Under the pieces are notes generated by a model. That model was not told where the DNA came from. It saw only the letters and a program-made list of their open reading frames with translations, and searched no databases. A program made the translations under genes and the position numbers. DNA of 64,000 nt from Theocolax elegans (lineage: Eukaryota; Arthropoda; Insecta; Hymenoptera; Cerocephalidae). Shown in pieces: positions 36,438 through 48,692 of the stretch. The DNA lies in the NCBI GenBank assembly GCA_026168455.1, contig CM047425.1:90585580-90649579 (forward strand), given 5' to 3'. The first letter of the stretch is position 1, and the number at the start of each line of letters is the position of its first letter.

Positions 36438-39400
36438 TTTTTCTGGCTGTGTGGAAGTGTGTGCGTACGTGTGCGTTTGTGTCAGGCCTCTTTGAGCCAT
36501 GTTGGGCCCATGGGTGCCTCCGTCGGATTACGTGTGCACCCACACACACGCACAAAAGGGACGCCTTCCGAGGCACAAGTGTTTCGTTATATTCGAGAAA
36601 AGAAGCACTGAAACAGGTTTTTCGAACCTCTCGCGGGAAAATGGATGGATTTTACTATTATATTCAGATATTTCTCGTTCGTCATCGTTCGTTTATCCTA
36701 TTTTCTTTCAAGGTTCGATTCGATTGCTGTTAAATAAATAGATGCGCCTACTTATCCATCTCAAGCTATTTTTATGATAAATGATGAGTCAACTCTTCCT
36801 TTTTATATACAATTTTTCATTTTCAATTTATTTTTATATTATTATTTCCAATTCCCACAGAATCATTGTTGTTGTTACTTTTATTCGATGAAATATTCGA
36901 TATTTTAACTAAACTAAAAATCGATTATCGAGTGCACTTTTTAATGATTGACAAATACATTTTTAACGTAGATAATATGTATATTTAAATAATTTGTATT
37001 TTACGCTTTGTGCAAAATTCGATTAGTTTAATTAAGGAATATATTATTTTCATCCCAGTTTCGCATAAACAATATATTTGTAATAACCTTACACGAAGAA
37101 AAGTTGTTGTTTAATAAATACAAACGGAAATTTAAAAATTCCTAATATGGTGATTGTGTTCACTAGGCTAACGCGATACGTAATACGAGCCTTCAGGTGG
37201 GCTAGACTCTAAAAATCCAAATGTAATAAAAAAAAGTTATATTTTGTAATATTGTGTTTTTAAACAAATTATTATAGCTCTATTGTTATGCCTGAAAATT
37301 GAAGCACAATTAATACAAAGTATACGTCATTCACTTTATTCAAATGATGTGCCGTTATGGAGTTTCAAGTGGAACCACAAACAGCGCGCGTCTTTACCAA
37401 AAAACAAATGTTGAACAATACGATATTAAAATAGTCATTAAAACGCGATATTTAAGGTCCCGTTTCGCGAAAAGAGAATTGAAATAGTGACGTAATGCGA
37501 ATATGTGTTTTATATAAAAACTGGTTTAATATTCCTCACAAATCGGTGGGAAAACATCTATGTTTATAATACACTTGTATATGAGGTAACTGACTGACTA
37601 TGAATTAAATATTTAAATCACTTACGCGGTTGATAGTTTAATGAGAAAAGTTAATTCACATAATAAGTATGATACCGTAATATCGTTATCTGCAGGACTC
37701 CTTTCAACAAGACGCGAAGCAACTATAAGTACTATTATAAAAAAAGGTGTTGTTTTTTCAAAAATTCTCTTTTACACTGCAGAGGAATACGGAAACAGGT
37801 ACATCCGGTTCTGTAGATTTTTTAATTTTTTTTTTAAGTTCGTGACTTCCCATTTCCACAGGAGTTTATTTTAAATTTTCCTTCCTCAAAGTTTTCTGTT
37901 TTTCTCTCTACCTTCGTTTCTCCTTCGGAAATAAGAAAAGCCGTCTTGGGGTCCATAAAATTCTGCCCCTAACGTCAGGTAGATGTATATATATAATAGG
38001 CAACCCATTCTAAGAATTACGGCTGCAGAGAAAGTCCCTCAATTATCCGAGATGCTGTGCAGCATAAAATGTTGCATATGCTCTCTGTCTCTCTCTCTCT
38101 CTCTTACTGTTTGAGGGAATTCCGCAATGTTTTTGCGCATCCTCATCTCCATGAAAATTCTTGAAAAAGTTGAATCTAGATCTCCGCGGCAAATGTTAAT
38201 GTTTAGAAACTTGTTTGCGTTTACCGATTTACCTTACTACCGACACCAATTTTCCATTCAACAATCATAAACTCTTTGCTTTTCAAAATCTTATAAATGT
38301 TTTTTTATAATTTACTTTACAAAAAGTAAGTGAATATATTTTAAAAAACTTTGCACGTACATTATATTTAAAAACAATTTTAAAATTTATCTATAAATTG
38401 TATAAATAATAAAATAAATAAAAAAACGTTGTTTACGTTTATATTTACGAACGCTAGAAAAAAGGAGAATCTGTAACTACTTGAAATGCCTGCACGAACC
38501 AAGGCATCCATACTTTCATCTTTGCATAGGCATCTTGGATATTACGCAGCCAAGTTCAAGCGGTTCTCATCCAAGACGTTTATATTCTCTTTTTAAGCGT
38601 TGTCCTCTTCGAAGAGACGCTGAGATGCGCGGGAAAAGATTGCTCTCAGTTGTATACCTTGAAGGTACCAGTTCGTGATCTACAAAGATACATTTCTGTG
38701 CTGCTTCACTTCTTCTTGTACATACATTTTATTGTGTACAATAATTTTATAATTTCCAAATGCATGACGGTTTTCCTTTAATTTTTTTATTCGTAAATTA
38801 TGGTAAAATATGACCATGAATTCGGACTGATCACTTAACATAAAAAAAACTGGTTTTTTGGCGGTACTTATTACGGTACGATTCCTTTCATGGATTTAAA
38901 AAACATAGAGGAAGCTGCGCGTCAGGTTATAATTTATTACATTATTTATGTCGATAGCTGTTTTCATAATATTTTAATGTTATCAGCTTATTAGATACCT
39001 TTTGAGAATTATTTTGTTCTAAATTTTTTTTTGTATATTATAATACAGTTTATAGATACGAAACATTCATATATAGACATATATTGTAACAAAAATTGTA
39101 ATAAATTAAAAACGTAAAATAATTTGTTACCTTTATACTTAATTTAATACTTAATTTAACTATTTTAAAAACCTTTCTCTTGCGACACTGTCGTAATTAA
39201 TAAATATACGTAACGCGGAAGACACATGGTCTGAATGTAAAACAGTATTACAGTATCTTAATTATACACTTATTATTCTGTTCTTAAGCACTTGTTAGAT
39301 TATTATATTAATAATACAATCAAATTGAATCTATAATGTATTTAAATATAACTATATATATATACTACGGGACTCATCCGCTTAAAAGAAGCAAAAGAAA

Positions 39401-42400
39401 AAATTAAACGAAACAGAATTAAAATTTCTCACATTTCCCTGACAAATATTCTTTATATGATTTCGTGTTATTTATTATTAAGAATAAGTTTCAGATTAAT
39501 TATAAATAAAACAAGTTATTGTAAGAAGACGCGTGATTATAAATTAAATAATACTTGAAACGAATACTTCTTAAAAATACAAAATATCCGGAAGTACGTC
39601 TGAGAATTGAAAAAAAGAAAAGTTGTACCAAACATAAACAGACAATTTATTATTAAAAACCATAATATTGAACAACAGTACAATAATATTGAACCCTCTC
39701 GTTCTTACTTGCCCGCATATATGAAAGTACAAATGTAAAATAAAAAAAATGAAGAGAGAAAGAGAGAGTAGAAAGAAAAGAAAAGAGCGGAAGACAAAGA
39801 ATAGAGGACCGAGAACAAAAGATGCTTCAAATACTTATTATATGAACATGCATCTGTGTATGTAGATTATATTTTCAATACACGTTGCTCCTCAAGAGAA
39901 TGCGTTAATTCAATAAGTATATTTGTGTACGTGTACATGTATTTCTTATTGTTAATACTTACTAAATCCTTCGTCTAAGAACATTTCCATTTTTTGTAAT
40001 CTCCTTAATCGATTACGTTGGAACAATGACCAGACCGAAGTAAACACTCTTATGTAATTTAATTTATCTTAAAATTAAATCCACCCTCGATTATGTATTG
40101 GCGCGTATATATTTATCTAAACAAATAAGATCGATGGAAACGAATATTTACCAAGTGAACATAAATCGCTACGTAATCTTTTCTTATTACGTTACGTTCA
40201 TTCGTTTATCAGTTCTAACTTTGATGTTTAATGCCGCATCAAAACGGATTTTAGCGAGACTCAAGTTCGTAGGATCAGCGTGAATCGCCCCGACTTTCCT
40301 GAGAATTTCACCCACGCGGCATACAAGAATATTCCCAGAGTAAGGCAATTATTGCGTCTTACCGAGGGGACTGCTAATTAACCTCGTGTGAAAAAAGTCG
40401 TAGGAAATCCGAAAGGCGAGCAACCGCGAAACTCGTCGGGGGAGAACGGGGCTAACTTGTATACATTTTTTTTCTATAAATTTTTTGTTTTTAATTATGT
40501 TAAATTTAAAAGAGAAATTCTTTAATAAATCGTTGTAATTTCTTAATTGGGACATTGAAATTTTTATATGTCTATTTTCAATAGTTTTATTTAATGTAAA
40601 AGGACAATCTTTTTATCGTTAACCGCTTATACTTGATAGAAATTTTATTTTTTTCGAATAATTAAAATTTATATCTGTGGTATGTATAAGTAACAATAAT
40701 TTCAAATATTACAAAATCCAAAGTTAATGAGTTGGGAAGGAAACGACGATCGCTTGCACAACTATAAGCCCCAAGCATAATTTTTTTCAGATCAAATAGC
40801 TACAGTATGTCTTTTTGTAGTAGGTAATTCAGTAGTTGACTTTTTGCAGTAATACATAATTCATGCAAAATATTTGGTAGTAATGATTCACATAGTTTTA
40901 TTATGTTCTAACGGAATCTTATCGTCCGACATGAAAAATTACTGTACATTATAACCAGGTACATACGTTTTTTTCAAATAAGAATTTATTTGTTCTATAA
41001 ACGTTATAATTAGTTAAGGAATCTGCAAATTAAATGTAAATTGGTTTGATTCTAATACACGATTACAATGTTACAGAGGATTTTAAATTTCATTCGTGAA
41101 TAACTACGATTTTCATTACAAAAATTTAAATTTTTAAATGCATTTAATTTAATTAAAATTTAAATAAAATATATAATAATAAATTTGTATTATTATTAAT
41201 AAAAAGTTGCTTTATTCCTGACTTATTCTAAAGTCTTTTTGTATAAGTAACTACAGCGAGCACTTTACACTGCTTGCATCAAAAAATTTCAAGTAAAAAA
41301 GAGTATGCTAATTTTCTTCGAGAGACATATATACGAGGTATTCCCTCTGCAAGAAGGTTAACAACTACGGATACATATATGTGCATTTATATATATACAC
41401 ATACACGTGTAGAAATATATATATATATATATATATGTATATAAACATACATGCTATAAGAAAATAGTACCGAGAGATCCTCACGTGCTCGCACGCACAC
41501 ACTCATGACTATCCTCTTTTTCTATTCGAGCGCCTATAGATTGCGAATACTCGCGTTAGCTAAAGAAAAGACAGAGTCAATCGTCCATGGAAGCGAACGC
41601 TTGGGTACGATCCTTGGTTATACTCGGTCTAAGTCCTGACCAATCGCGGTTGAGAGAAAGGCACCCTTCGCGATCTAGAGGCCCGTTACCGCGACTCTGC
41701 GCGAAACGAAACCGAGGCTACACGAATGTATGTGCTCTTTCTTTACATAAGATCATAGTTATCTTGTATATATATACGTTCATTTATTTCGTATCTACTT
41801 TTCTTTCATTAATTACATTTTCACGCGAAGGGTACATTTTTTAAGCACGTTTTTCTAAAAAAAAAGAATATATTACTACGATTTATATCTCGATATTATA
41901 ATTTATTGGTAATTATAAATACGATAAGAGTAAAAAAATCCTGCGTTGTCGCGCGAGATGACACAAAATTTTTTATAAGAATTCTTGCTCTGATTTTGAA
42001 ACGATATATTAAAAGAGTATTAGATTTATAAAGATTTATGATCAATATTATCGAGAGATCGTAGAAAAATATATCTATGCTATCGCAGTATCGCAAGTAT
42101 TTTTTAATTCACTATTAGTAGTCTTCTTTTGCGCAACCGCGTTCCTTACTTTTATTTTAATTTATTTGTTTAAAGTCGTATGCCTTAAAAAGAGTATTAG
42201 TGATAACATATAAATACATTAATAATTACATTGGTTTGTTAAGAATATTACAATGTAGTAAGTTTGAAGTACATTTTATCAATAATCGTAGATACATATC
42301 TTATATTTCCTTACTTTTTTGTTTTCCTTAATTTTCATGTTCTAAGTGTTCCAACTTTAAAATACAAAAAAGAAAACAGCAAGAAGAAGGAAATCAGATT

Positions 42401-42726
42401 ATGTTCTTTTTCCATACACGCTTTTTTCAAAAACTTTTGTTTTATGCCGTTTTCATGTAGATACATGCGATCATACACTTTTCGCGAATTTCTTGTGTCA
42501 TCATTCGCCGCGATCACGTCACTTCCAACAAAACAATCATACCAAATTTTAAGAGGCTTCACAATATTCTTTTCGGGGAGCTATCTTTTTATAAGTGTTA
42601 AAATAAAAAATAAATGTAAAATACACAACTTACCTTTAAAGCACAGAATATACACGATGTTCTCATACAAGCATGGCCAGATAGTTCCTTGAAACTTCGA
42701 CGAAATATATCTAAATGCCAAAGAAC
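23796..42726 (-). CDS. ec: echinus/USP54-like ubiquitin-hydrolase-family protein (spliced, 5' incomplete)
   Basis: Homologue of Drosophila echinus and vertebrate USP53/USP54, USP-fold proteins usually regarded as catalytically inactive or non-canonical; fly echinus works in pupal eye cell sorting and death. Nine exons join in frame: 42634-42726, 33370-33504, 32664-32828, 29775-29909, 28932-29606, 28360-28779, 27972-28272, 26888-27855 and 23796-26795, for 1963 residues and a stop. Residues 1 to about 310 are the USP domain, with [17 protein letters not shown], CxxC zinc-ribbon pairs, a KHYSTF histidine box and [10 protein letters not shown] helical segment (about 545-640) follows, then a long Ser/Arg- and Gln-rich disordered tail with an RVxF-like KSVSF and a C-terminal Cys cluster. 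The exon with the GQNxCFLN catalytic-Cys box and the start codon was not found, so activity cannot be judged. Introns use GT-AG. Confidence 0.9.
24390..24720 (-). repeat. Coding minisatellite: five 66-bp units (22-residue Gln-rich repeat)
   Basis: ACAGTTATAGG recurs at 24394 and 24460, a 66-bp period that keeps frame. Each unit encodes a variant of [20 protein letters not shown]. Units differ by a few substitutions and by one or two Gln codons. The position inside the disordered tail suggests tolerance of copy-number change. Confidence 0.85.
26888..27855 (-). CDS. ec: echinus exon: basic Ser/Arg-rich linker
   Basis: Encodes about 323 residues, phase 1 in and phase 0 out (CAGGAG|GTAAGA). It opens with three HSRxxS motifs ([16 protein letters not shown]...HSRQNSRE), then [16 protein letters not shown], the basic run [18 protein letters not shown], a second basic patch [16 protein letters not shown], and [13 protein letters not shown]. 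It closes with a proline cluster (KVPPPPPLR). Many Ser residues lie in basic contexts, typical of kinase targets. No folded domain is recognised. Confidence 0.88.
27972..28272 (-). CDS. ec: echinus exon: helical MIT/TPR-like segment
   Basis: About 100 residues, phase 0 in and phase 1 out. [31 protein letters not shown] followed by [11 protein letters not shown] and an Asn/Ser turn then [21 protein letters not shown] reads as a helical hairpin with a trailing coiled helix. The AxxAExxGDLxxAV pattern recalls MIT or TPR helices. This is a resemblance in pattern only. Confidence 0.88.
28360..28779 (-). CDS. ec: echinus exon: Ser-rich region after the USP domain
   Basis: 140 codons, phase 0 at both ends, GTAAAT donor. 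Contains [22 protein letters not shown], then Ser-rich tracts ([32 protein letters not shown]) and QQSLKHNLQ. Predicted to be disordered; no enzymatic motif. Confidence 0.88.
28932..29606 (-). CDS. ec: echinus exon: C-terminal half of the USP domain
   Basis: 225 codons, phase 0 at both ends. Opens [12 protein letters not shown], supplying Cys residues to the USP zinc ribbon. Then ALNPD-like core [17 protein letters not shown], the strand pair [30 protein letters not shown] that contains the histidine box (KHY in place of the usual GHY), and [11 protein letters not shown], the usual last USP strand. A Ser/Thr/Pro linker with two (R)xITPxP repeats follows. Confidence 0.92.
29775..29909 (-). CDS. 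ec: echinus exon: USP domain, middle
   Basis: 45 codons, phase 0, GTAAGT donor. [15 protein letters not shown], then [28 protein letters not shown]. The terminal CP joins SSC of the next exon to form a CPxxC zinc-ribbon knuckle. The Met at its start is internal, not a start codon. Confidence 0.92.
29910..32663 (-). other. echinus intron with a GC-richer patch
   Basis: A 2.75-kb intron. The 30600-31080 part is GC-richer than the rest and holds frames in both strands without a recognisable product; it could be an intronic enhancer or an unrecognised exon. Otherwise AT-rich. Confidence 0.5.
32664..32828 (-). CDS. ec: echinus exon: USP domain with CxxC finger
   Basis: 55 codons, phase 0. [13 protein letters not shown], then [21 protein letters not shown] and CGVCG, the first CxxC half of the USP zinc ribbon, then EPLPFTQ. 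Acceptor GTTACAG, donor GTTAGT. Confidence 0.92.
33370..33504 (-). CDS. ec: echinus exon: USP domain, QxDAxE region
   Basis: 45 codons, phase 0, acceptor TTTGTTTCAG, donor [27 protein letters not shown] and [11 protein letters not shown]; the last replaces the QQDAxEF box of active USPs and joins ENIL of the next exon. Confidence 0.92.
33505..35670 (-). other. echinus intron, AT-rich
   Basis: No supported features. Short frames here have no recognisable product. Confidence 0.5.
35671..35829 (-). CDS. Possible alternative first coding exon of echinus
   Basis: An ATG-started 53-codon frame ([15 protein letters not shown]... HLAELKK) ends exactly at a GT donor in phase 0, the phase needed to join exon 33370-33504. 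It lies immediately below a GC- and GA/CT-rich region that looks like a promoter. An isoform starting here would lack the N-terminal USP box and the [10 protein letters not shown] exon. The donor (GTACGA) is weak and the peptide has no known domain, although LAELKK joining DLFSQLQ resembles the normal CALK/DLFSQLQ junction. It may instead be a chance frame in a 5' UTR exon. Confidence 0.4.
35830..36600 (-). promoter_or_regulatory. GC-rich, GA/CT-rich internal promoter-like region
   Basis: A CpG-containing island about 0.8 kb long within an AT-rich intron, with dense CTCTC/GAGAG tracts at about 36240-36440 including a pure (CT)n near 36398-36432. Insect GAGA-factor-type promoters look like this. 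The frames through it are low-complexity artefacts. The assignment as an echinus internal promoter is inference. Confidence 0.45.
36601..42633 (-). other. echinus intron, right part
   Basis: About 6 kb of mostly AT-rich DNA. There are GC-richer islets at about 38480-38680, 40220-40450 and 41480-41730, and an (AT)n run near 41408-41436. None has a product or RNA I recognise. Confidence 0.45.
42634..42726 (-). CDS. ec: echinus exon: USP domain, N-terminal helix region
   Basis: A short 31-codon exon, phase 0 both sides, acceptor TTCTTAAAG and donor GTAAGT. It encodes [20 protein letters not shown] then a TSCIFCALK ending, which is diagnostic for the echinus/USP53/USP54 group and directly follows the catalytic-Cys box in relatives. 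That box is therefore expected on the next exon to the right. Confidence 0.9.
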
Positions 42727-45270
42727 CTTTAAGAACAAAAAATAAAATTGTTTATTTATTAATCCGTACACAAAATGATTTTCAATATTTAAAATAAATT
42801 ATCGAATGGACGAGGTATGGGTACTAATTGTTAAAAGGGGTGAGTTGCGTTTATGACCCTATACATGATTATTACATAGAGTAACGTACAAGCCGGTGAT
42901 GGATTGCAGTATTGTGAGCTTTTAGTGAGGCTGTCAAAGTCAGAGTGTTGTTAGCCATTATATAGGGGTTTACCTATATAAACCTTTATGTTGGATCAAA
43001 CAATACGATTTTTAAATATCAATGTATAATATAAATTCTAAAGTTGCGTTGAGAAACTAAGTATGTTTTCCCTTATCTGTGCACGCCTTTATTTTCAATA
43101 TGAGTAAGTTTAACGTCCGTAATTTTAAATTATACCTCTTTTCTCTTATAAATTTTGAAAAGCGTATTTAAAGTATCGAAAATGTAACATCGGCTAATTT
43201 GATACAGTGTAATTGAATGTATACATTGTAATAATAATGCCTAAAATGTACCTAAAAGAATAAATTGATTATTAGCAACTAACATAATAAAAATTGATAA
43301 GTAAATAGTGATAAAGTGGTTTCTGTAGTTAAAAGGCTCATCGATTGAAATCTGTCAATGATGAAAAGGTCATTGAAGTTATCTTTAAAAGTTCTCAAAT
43401 TACACTTTGAATACGCGATACCGAAAAAAAGGGAACTTAGAGCTCGAGTGTCTTTCACGATTCAGACATTAAAATAAAGTTAAATGAATACTATATTTAA
43501 TTAATTCGATCTAAATTAATGTTACGCATTATAATTACATTTACAATTTTAAATTATTAATTTTTATAATGTCCATTACTGGTCGTACTTCGTTATTTCT
43601 GTATACGGTATGATTATAAAATTTATATCTATTTTATGTTCTTCGTAACACTTTAATTATTATGACAGTAAAAGACTTTCTACAACAGATTTAATTATAC
43701 GTAAACAAGAGTATAAAATAATTACAAAAGGAATGTAAATGATGAAAATACTGGTCATGATACTACTAAAATGTATATAAAACAAAATAGAAATTTCATT
43801 ACGAAAGAAAAGTAAAATTTTGACTTATATATAGTCAACTACGTTGTATGTAAGCAGCCAAAATTTTCTTGTTTTAAGTAGAACGAAATTGTCATAATCG
43901 AGCGCATATCTAACTGTTATATACGAGTGTACATACGAGTCAAAAAATAAAGTACCGTTTTCAGCGTCACTATCACTCTCATTCTTGTAAAGTGAAAACT
44001 ATCCATTGAATAGAATGACATTGTAACTTCACGATAACATTAAAAAATATATCGCAACGCAATATCTTTCCTTTTAGCAAATATACAACTTATGACGAGA
44101 TAAGATTTTAATTTTATAAGTAAAACGGCCTTATTGAAATGTTAATTCACAGATGAATAGCTCACACCCTGCAAATGTCCTAGTACAGCACGATTAATTT
44201 GTACTTATAAAACACTTACGCGTATATAGATTCTTCAAATGTAGGATAAATAATTTTTACTTTATTTATTTACTATATTTTTTAAAATAACAAACCCAGA
44301 GAAATATTCTGCGTGCAATACCTATATACAGAAATGAGTACTACAAAAATGAATGAAAAAAAAGAAACGAAAGAAAAACAAAGTTGTTTTTACGAAGCGC
44401 AATTATGTTCAACATTTTTGCTTCTATCAAACGTCGTAAAACGAGGCAACATAATTATCTTACGCTATGTAAGCTGTATATGTAACCAGAACACGCAGCG
44501 TGGTGCGAGAGTATTTTGCATCTACACAATCGTTTCTCAAGACTAACTTCTACGCTTCTATCTCTATTTTCCTCCCTGCGCCACTTAAACCAAGTACACG
44601 CCTATTTTCGGTAAAAACTACCAGTGTTGGCGTCTTCGACTCTAACGGTTTATAATTCCATGGAGCAGTGAAAAGTTCATAGGTAATTGCGAGCGGTGAG
44701 GAAGAAATACATAGAAAGACCTGACTACTAAATTTTACTAGTCTATCGTATTTTAAGCTACTCCTGTTCTCCGCGAGGCTACAGACGCCGACACTGCTTC
44801 CATACACCCGGGAAGTCGTAATAATTATTTTTAATTTTAAGGATCCATACTTCTTAGTTTGTTTTCAGAAAAAGTACTTGTTCAAATTTGTACTAAAAAT
44901 ATCTAGTTCCTACAATTTTTACCTATACGTCTACTTTATGCTTTACTATTATTAATAATGTACTAAAAGTGAATAATAGTCAATAGTTTACCTATATAAT
45001 CTCGTATTTATTTATATATGTTTATATTTATAATTATATGAAAAATTCATTTAAACTGTTGATTCTTATAACGAATATTTCACACATGTCAATGTAAAAC
45101 TTACGATATTTTACAAAAATTATATTATCTTATAAAAAATAAACGTTATTATTATAAATATTCATCACTTGAAATCTCATAATTCTATAAACGAGCCAAT
45201 CACTTTGCTTAATAACAAAGTATAGAGTATAAAACATTGTAACAACTGTCGAGTTGTATAATTTGGCTGC
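42727..45270. other. Mostly AT-rich; probable echinus intron
   Basis: I looked for the missing USP Cys-box exon on the minus strand and did not find it. An 85-codon minus-strand frame at 44550-44807 has no recognisable content. Confidence 0.4.
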
Positions 45271-45299
45271 TTGGTTTTGGTAATATGTATACATATATG

Positions 45300-45550
45300 T
45301 ACATGTGTGTGGGTACGGGAACCAAACCAGAGCATTTTACCGCCAGCCATCTTTGTCTACGTGTTTCGGGCCGTGTTTCTCACTCACCCTCGCTCTCGCT
45401 CCCCCTCTTTCGAAACGCAGTGGTGCGTCGCGGAAGAGGCACCTGTTGGATTTTGACCGATTTCGGGGGCTTCAAGACGCTCTTTCATTTTCTTCCTTTA
45501 TTCTCTCCCCTCGCTCATTTTTCAAATCCAAAGTTACGCACCCGTTTTAA
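45300..45550 (-). promoter_or_regulatory. GC island with ATGGC-type core motif
   Basis: Locally GC-rich. The minus strand reads AAAGATGGCTGGCGG at about 45343-45357, similar to the YY1/Pho-type AAGATGGCGGC element found near transcription starts. Possible alternative 5' end of echinus; inference only. Confidence 0.25.
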
Positions 45551-46779
45551 ATAAATATTATTACACCGAGTTTCCCCAGGTGTAGCTACGCGTAATACAA
45601 CACCGTTATACTCATACAAAGTAATTTAATTAGATTACATATGTAAGGGAATATAAGTATATGACATAATTTAATAACTGTTGCATAAAGTGTCTATCAT
45701 AATACATTTATATTTAATACAATAATTATCATTAAAAATCTGTTAGTTTTACCCTCACTCTATCTCTCTTGTATATATAAGTATATATATACATATATAT
45801 AGACGTATGTTAACGAAATTGGGTACAAGTTTGGTGTGTACGATCGGTATAGGTGAAAGAAGCGCGCCGTGAAAACTACACACACGCGTAAACACACGTA
45901 CACGTATAATATACGCGAGTATATACATATATATGTATATACGGTCAGAAAGTGGTCCGCTATCTCGAATAAGTTCATCCGGTCGTCGACATTACGAGTG
46001 CTCGTTTACAAAAACAAAATCGGCACCGCTTTCGTTTTTTAATTACTCCTTCTTTATCAATTGTATATATACTTATATTTGTTATTTTATTCTTTATTAT
46101 ACAATTGTTTTATGGACCGTACGACTCCGTGCGAAATAAATCGATTAAATTCCATTCGATTTTATTGTAGGGTTTGTATTAACGTTACTAAAACCGTATT
46201 CATATGTTATTATGATTATTTGGGAAAAAAAGGGAACAGTAAATCAGCTATAAAAATAAAATAAATAATGTAGGTACCATTTACCGTTGTTACTCAATGG
46301 GATTTGACGGATATACTTTCACATTACCGATTCCTATTGTTACGACACGAGTATTGAATGATTTAAAATTAAAATGCCATTAAGTGTAACGAAGCGAATT
46401 ATTTAAAAAATACATAACTTTTCATATGTATATTGTATATGTGTATATATATATAATTATTTAATTAGTATAAATAGGACAATAACCTTGGCGATTTGAA
46501 AAAGCGCTTGCCTCCTTGGCCGGTCTTGCTTCATGGTGCCGCTTCTATAACACGCCCGCAACAATATCAAGCGATCCTTCGCAACTTAAAGAACCACACA
46601 CACCGGCATAGTCACTTGCGATGTCACTGTTATTATCGTAACTACCATATCGACACTACCGCATACAAGCTGTTTGTATATTAATATTGAAAGAAAAAAG
46701 AAGAAAAATAAATGAGTATCTTTAAGGTTTCTGGCAGGTGTATAAACTGTATATACGTATATAGTAACATAGAACGAGG
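45551..46779. other. AT-rich with alternating-purine microsatellite DNA
   Basis: Contains TATATA/ACAC-rich stretches at about 45770-45945 and a modest GC patch at 46490-46640. No gene supported. Confidence 0.4.
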
Positions 46780-47120
46780 AGATCCTCCGTTTAAACGATA
46801 TACTGTCCGACGCGGGCGTCAGGCCGACAATGTCGCGGTGGTAGGGCCCAAGCTACACCGAGTCGATGAGAGCGTCACTCCGCGGCCAGGTGACCAAGCT
46901 TCTCTTCAAGTTTTTTGTACTCTCTCTTGGGCGCGCGAGCGTTCCCTACAGCCCACCCGAGGCTTGAAAGCGCGGGAGAGACCGAGAGAGAAAGAAAGAA
47001 AGAAAAAGATCGAGCGAGAGAGGTAGGGGAAAGAAGGAGAGAGTCTTGATGCTGCGCAGAACCTCTGAGGACAACCGCTATAGGAAGTGCCAAGCGCTCT
47101 CCGGCATCTAATGGGATTTT
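46780..47120. promoter_or_regulatory. GC-rich island with GAGA tracts
   Basis: A strongly GC-rich, CpG-containing patch followed by GAGAGAAAGAAAG tracts (about 46975-47045). It resembles the island at 35.8-36.6 kb. No coding frame is convincing in either strand. It may be a promoter or 5' non-coding exon. Confidence 0.3.
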
Positions 47121-48499
47121 GTATACACGATGCACTTCGTGCTATGGTTTGGACGAAAGACACGATTCTTCTGCTTTTTATCATCCATTCTTTTTTTACT
47201 GCATATTTTTTTTTTTTTCGTTTACTCGCACATGCGATTTTACTTCTTTAATCAGAAGTTTTAATATTATACTTTATTTTCATTTTTTCCCCTGGAGAAA
47301 CACCGCGGTGTTCTTCCGATGATTTATTTCAATTTCATATAATTAGTTTTAATAATCGAATAATGCATTATTTACACGGAAACTCTATTAGATATTGGCT
47401 CCTCTTAAGAAGTAGCGCGGAAAATAGAAATTTAGTGGATCTTGAACAATAATTTTATACAGGAAATAGAAAATTATATGTATTATTTGTATATAAATAT
47501 ATTTTATTTACACGCTTTCCATTTTGCAACGCAACTTTTATAATTACACTTGTTCTTCGATTATTATATATTAGTCAGTTAAATACTAAACAATGATTCG
47601 TCATTTTTCCAAATTTGTCTTTGACAACAGAAACATTTACCCAAAATTTGTAGTACACGAAACATTTAAACCATATCTGATAAATCGCTCATAGTTCATG
47701 GATAATTAGAAATTGGCATTTAATGCAAACTTGTAAAGGGAGTAAAACATTTTATAAATTTGAAGTCAAAATCCAGTTATTAATATATAAGGTCTAAACC
47801 CCTAGTACAGATCAAAGAAGTTATGAAATGTTTCTTTTAAACAAAAGAAATTTTTAAAACCCATTTGCTCCAAATTTTCGAATAAGTCCGCAATTAATGA
47901 TAAAAAATTGTTTCAACTAACTTCAAAATACTTATTTCCATACTCGAGTCTAATTTTTATTATTTACTTTATTCATAACTGTGATTAAAATTAACGCTTT
48001 TTAAAATCAATTAATTTATTATTTTACAGTTAAAAATGATTTAAGCTACTCTATACACACGTATGCAATTGTTTTTCAGTGTGTGGATTTTAAATGAATT
48101 GAATGTTCAACTAACTATAAACTTTCCATAACTAAAAGTGTCTGTATTTTGTTTAAAATAAGTACAAGTAAAATATCTTCATAAGGCTTAATAAATCACC
48201 AACACCTATAAAAAATGAAAATTAGTCCAGCGTGACTAGAAAACTGTAAAATTCTTACATTAATCTTTTAAACAGACATTTTTCTATAAAAATTTGCTTT
48301 ATTTTACTGTTTATTTATTTATAACAAATTAACAACAAATAAATTTGAAATATTAGCACTATATAGAATTACACCATTCATGCATGATAAAGAAAACCAT
48401 TTTTACAATCAAAAATAGCAGATGTTTTAAATGGTTAATAAACAATTGCATTTTTCTTTGTCTAATTTCTTATTATTTCATGTATAAAAAACACAACGT
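47121..48499. other. AT-rich, nothing supported
   Basis: No gene, RNA or repeat seen. Confidence 0.5.
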
Positions 48500-48692
48500 T
48501 ATATATTTTTAAACGTCGCTCTTTCTATGCTTTCAAATCCGGTGCTAATCAGCGATAGATGCATGGGATGTCTTTGTGAAGAAAACACTTGTTGAAAAAT
48601 ACATTCCTCAGTGGTCCTTGTATCAAGACCAGGAATCGAACCCGGGACCTCCGCATAAGAGTCAACCGCTCTTCCGAGCCATCAAGATGAAG
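48500..48692 (-). mobile_element. tRNA-derived SINE-like repeat
   Basis: On the minus strand a tRNA-like head carries an A box (TGGCTCGGAAGAGCGG, 48666-48681) and a B box (GGTTCGATTCC, 48632-48642), correctly ordered and spaced for RNA polymerase III. The 3' side does not pair with the 5' end as a tRNA acceptor stem would, and the D loop is too short, so it is not a working tRNA. The sequence continues past the head into a non-tRNA body (ACAAAGACATCCCATGCATC) and an AT-rich tail, as in a SINE. Confidence 0.6.

Noticed and set aside
36029..36733. 234-codon plus-strand frame and its antisense partners
   Set aside because: Low-complexity Ser/Leu and Arg/Glu translations of CT/GA tracts in a GC-rich promoter-like island; no domain.
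44550..44807. 85-codon minus-strand frame
   Set aside because: No family resemblance; considered and rejected as the missing echinus start exon because it lacks the GQNxCFLN box.
48620..48690. Functional tRNA gene
   Set aside because: A and B boxes are present but the acceptor stem does not pair and the D loop is too short.
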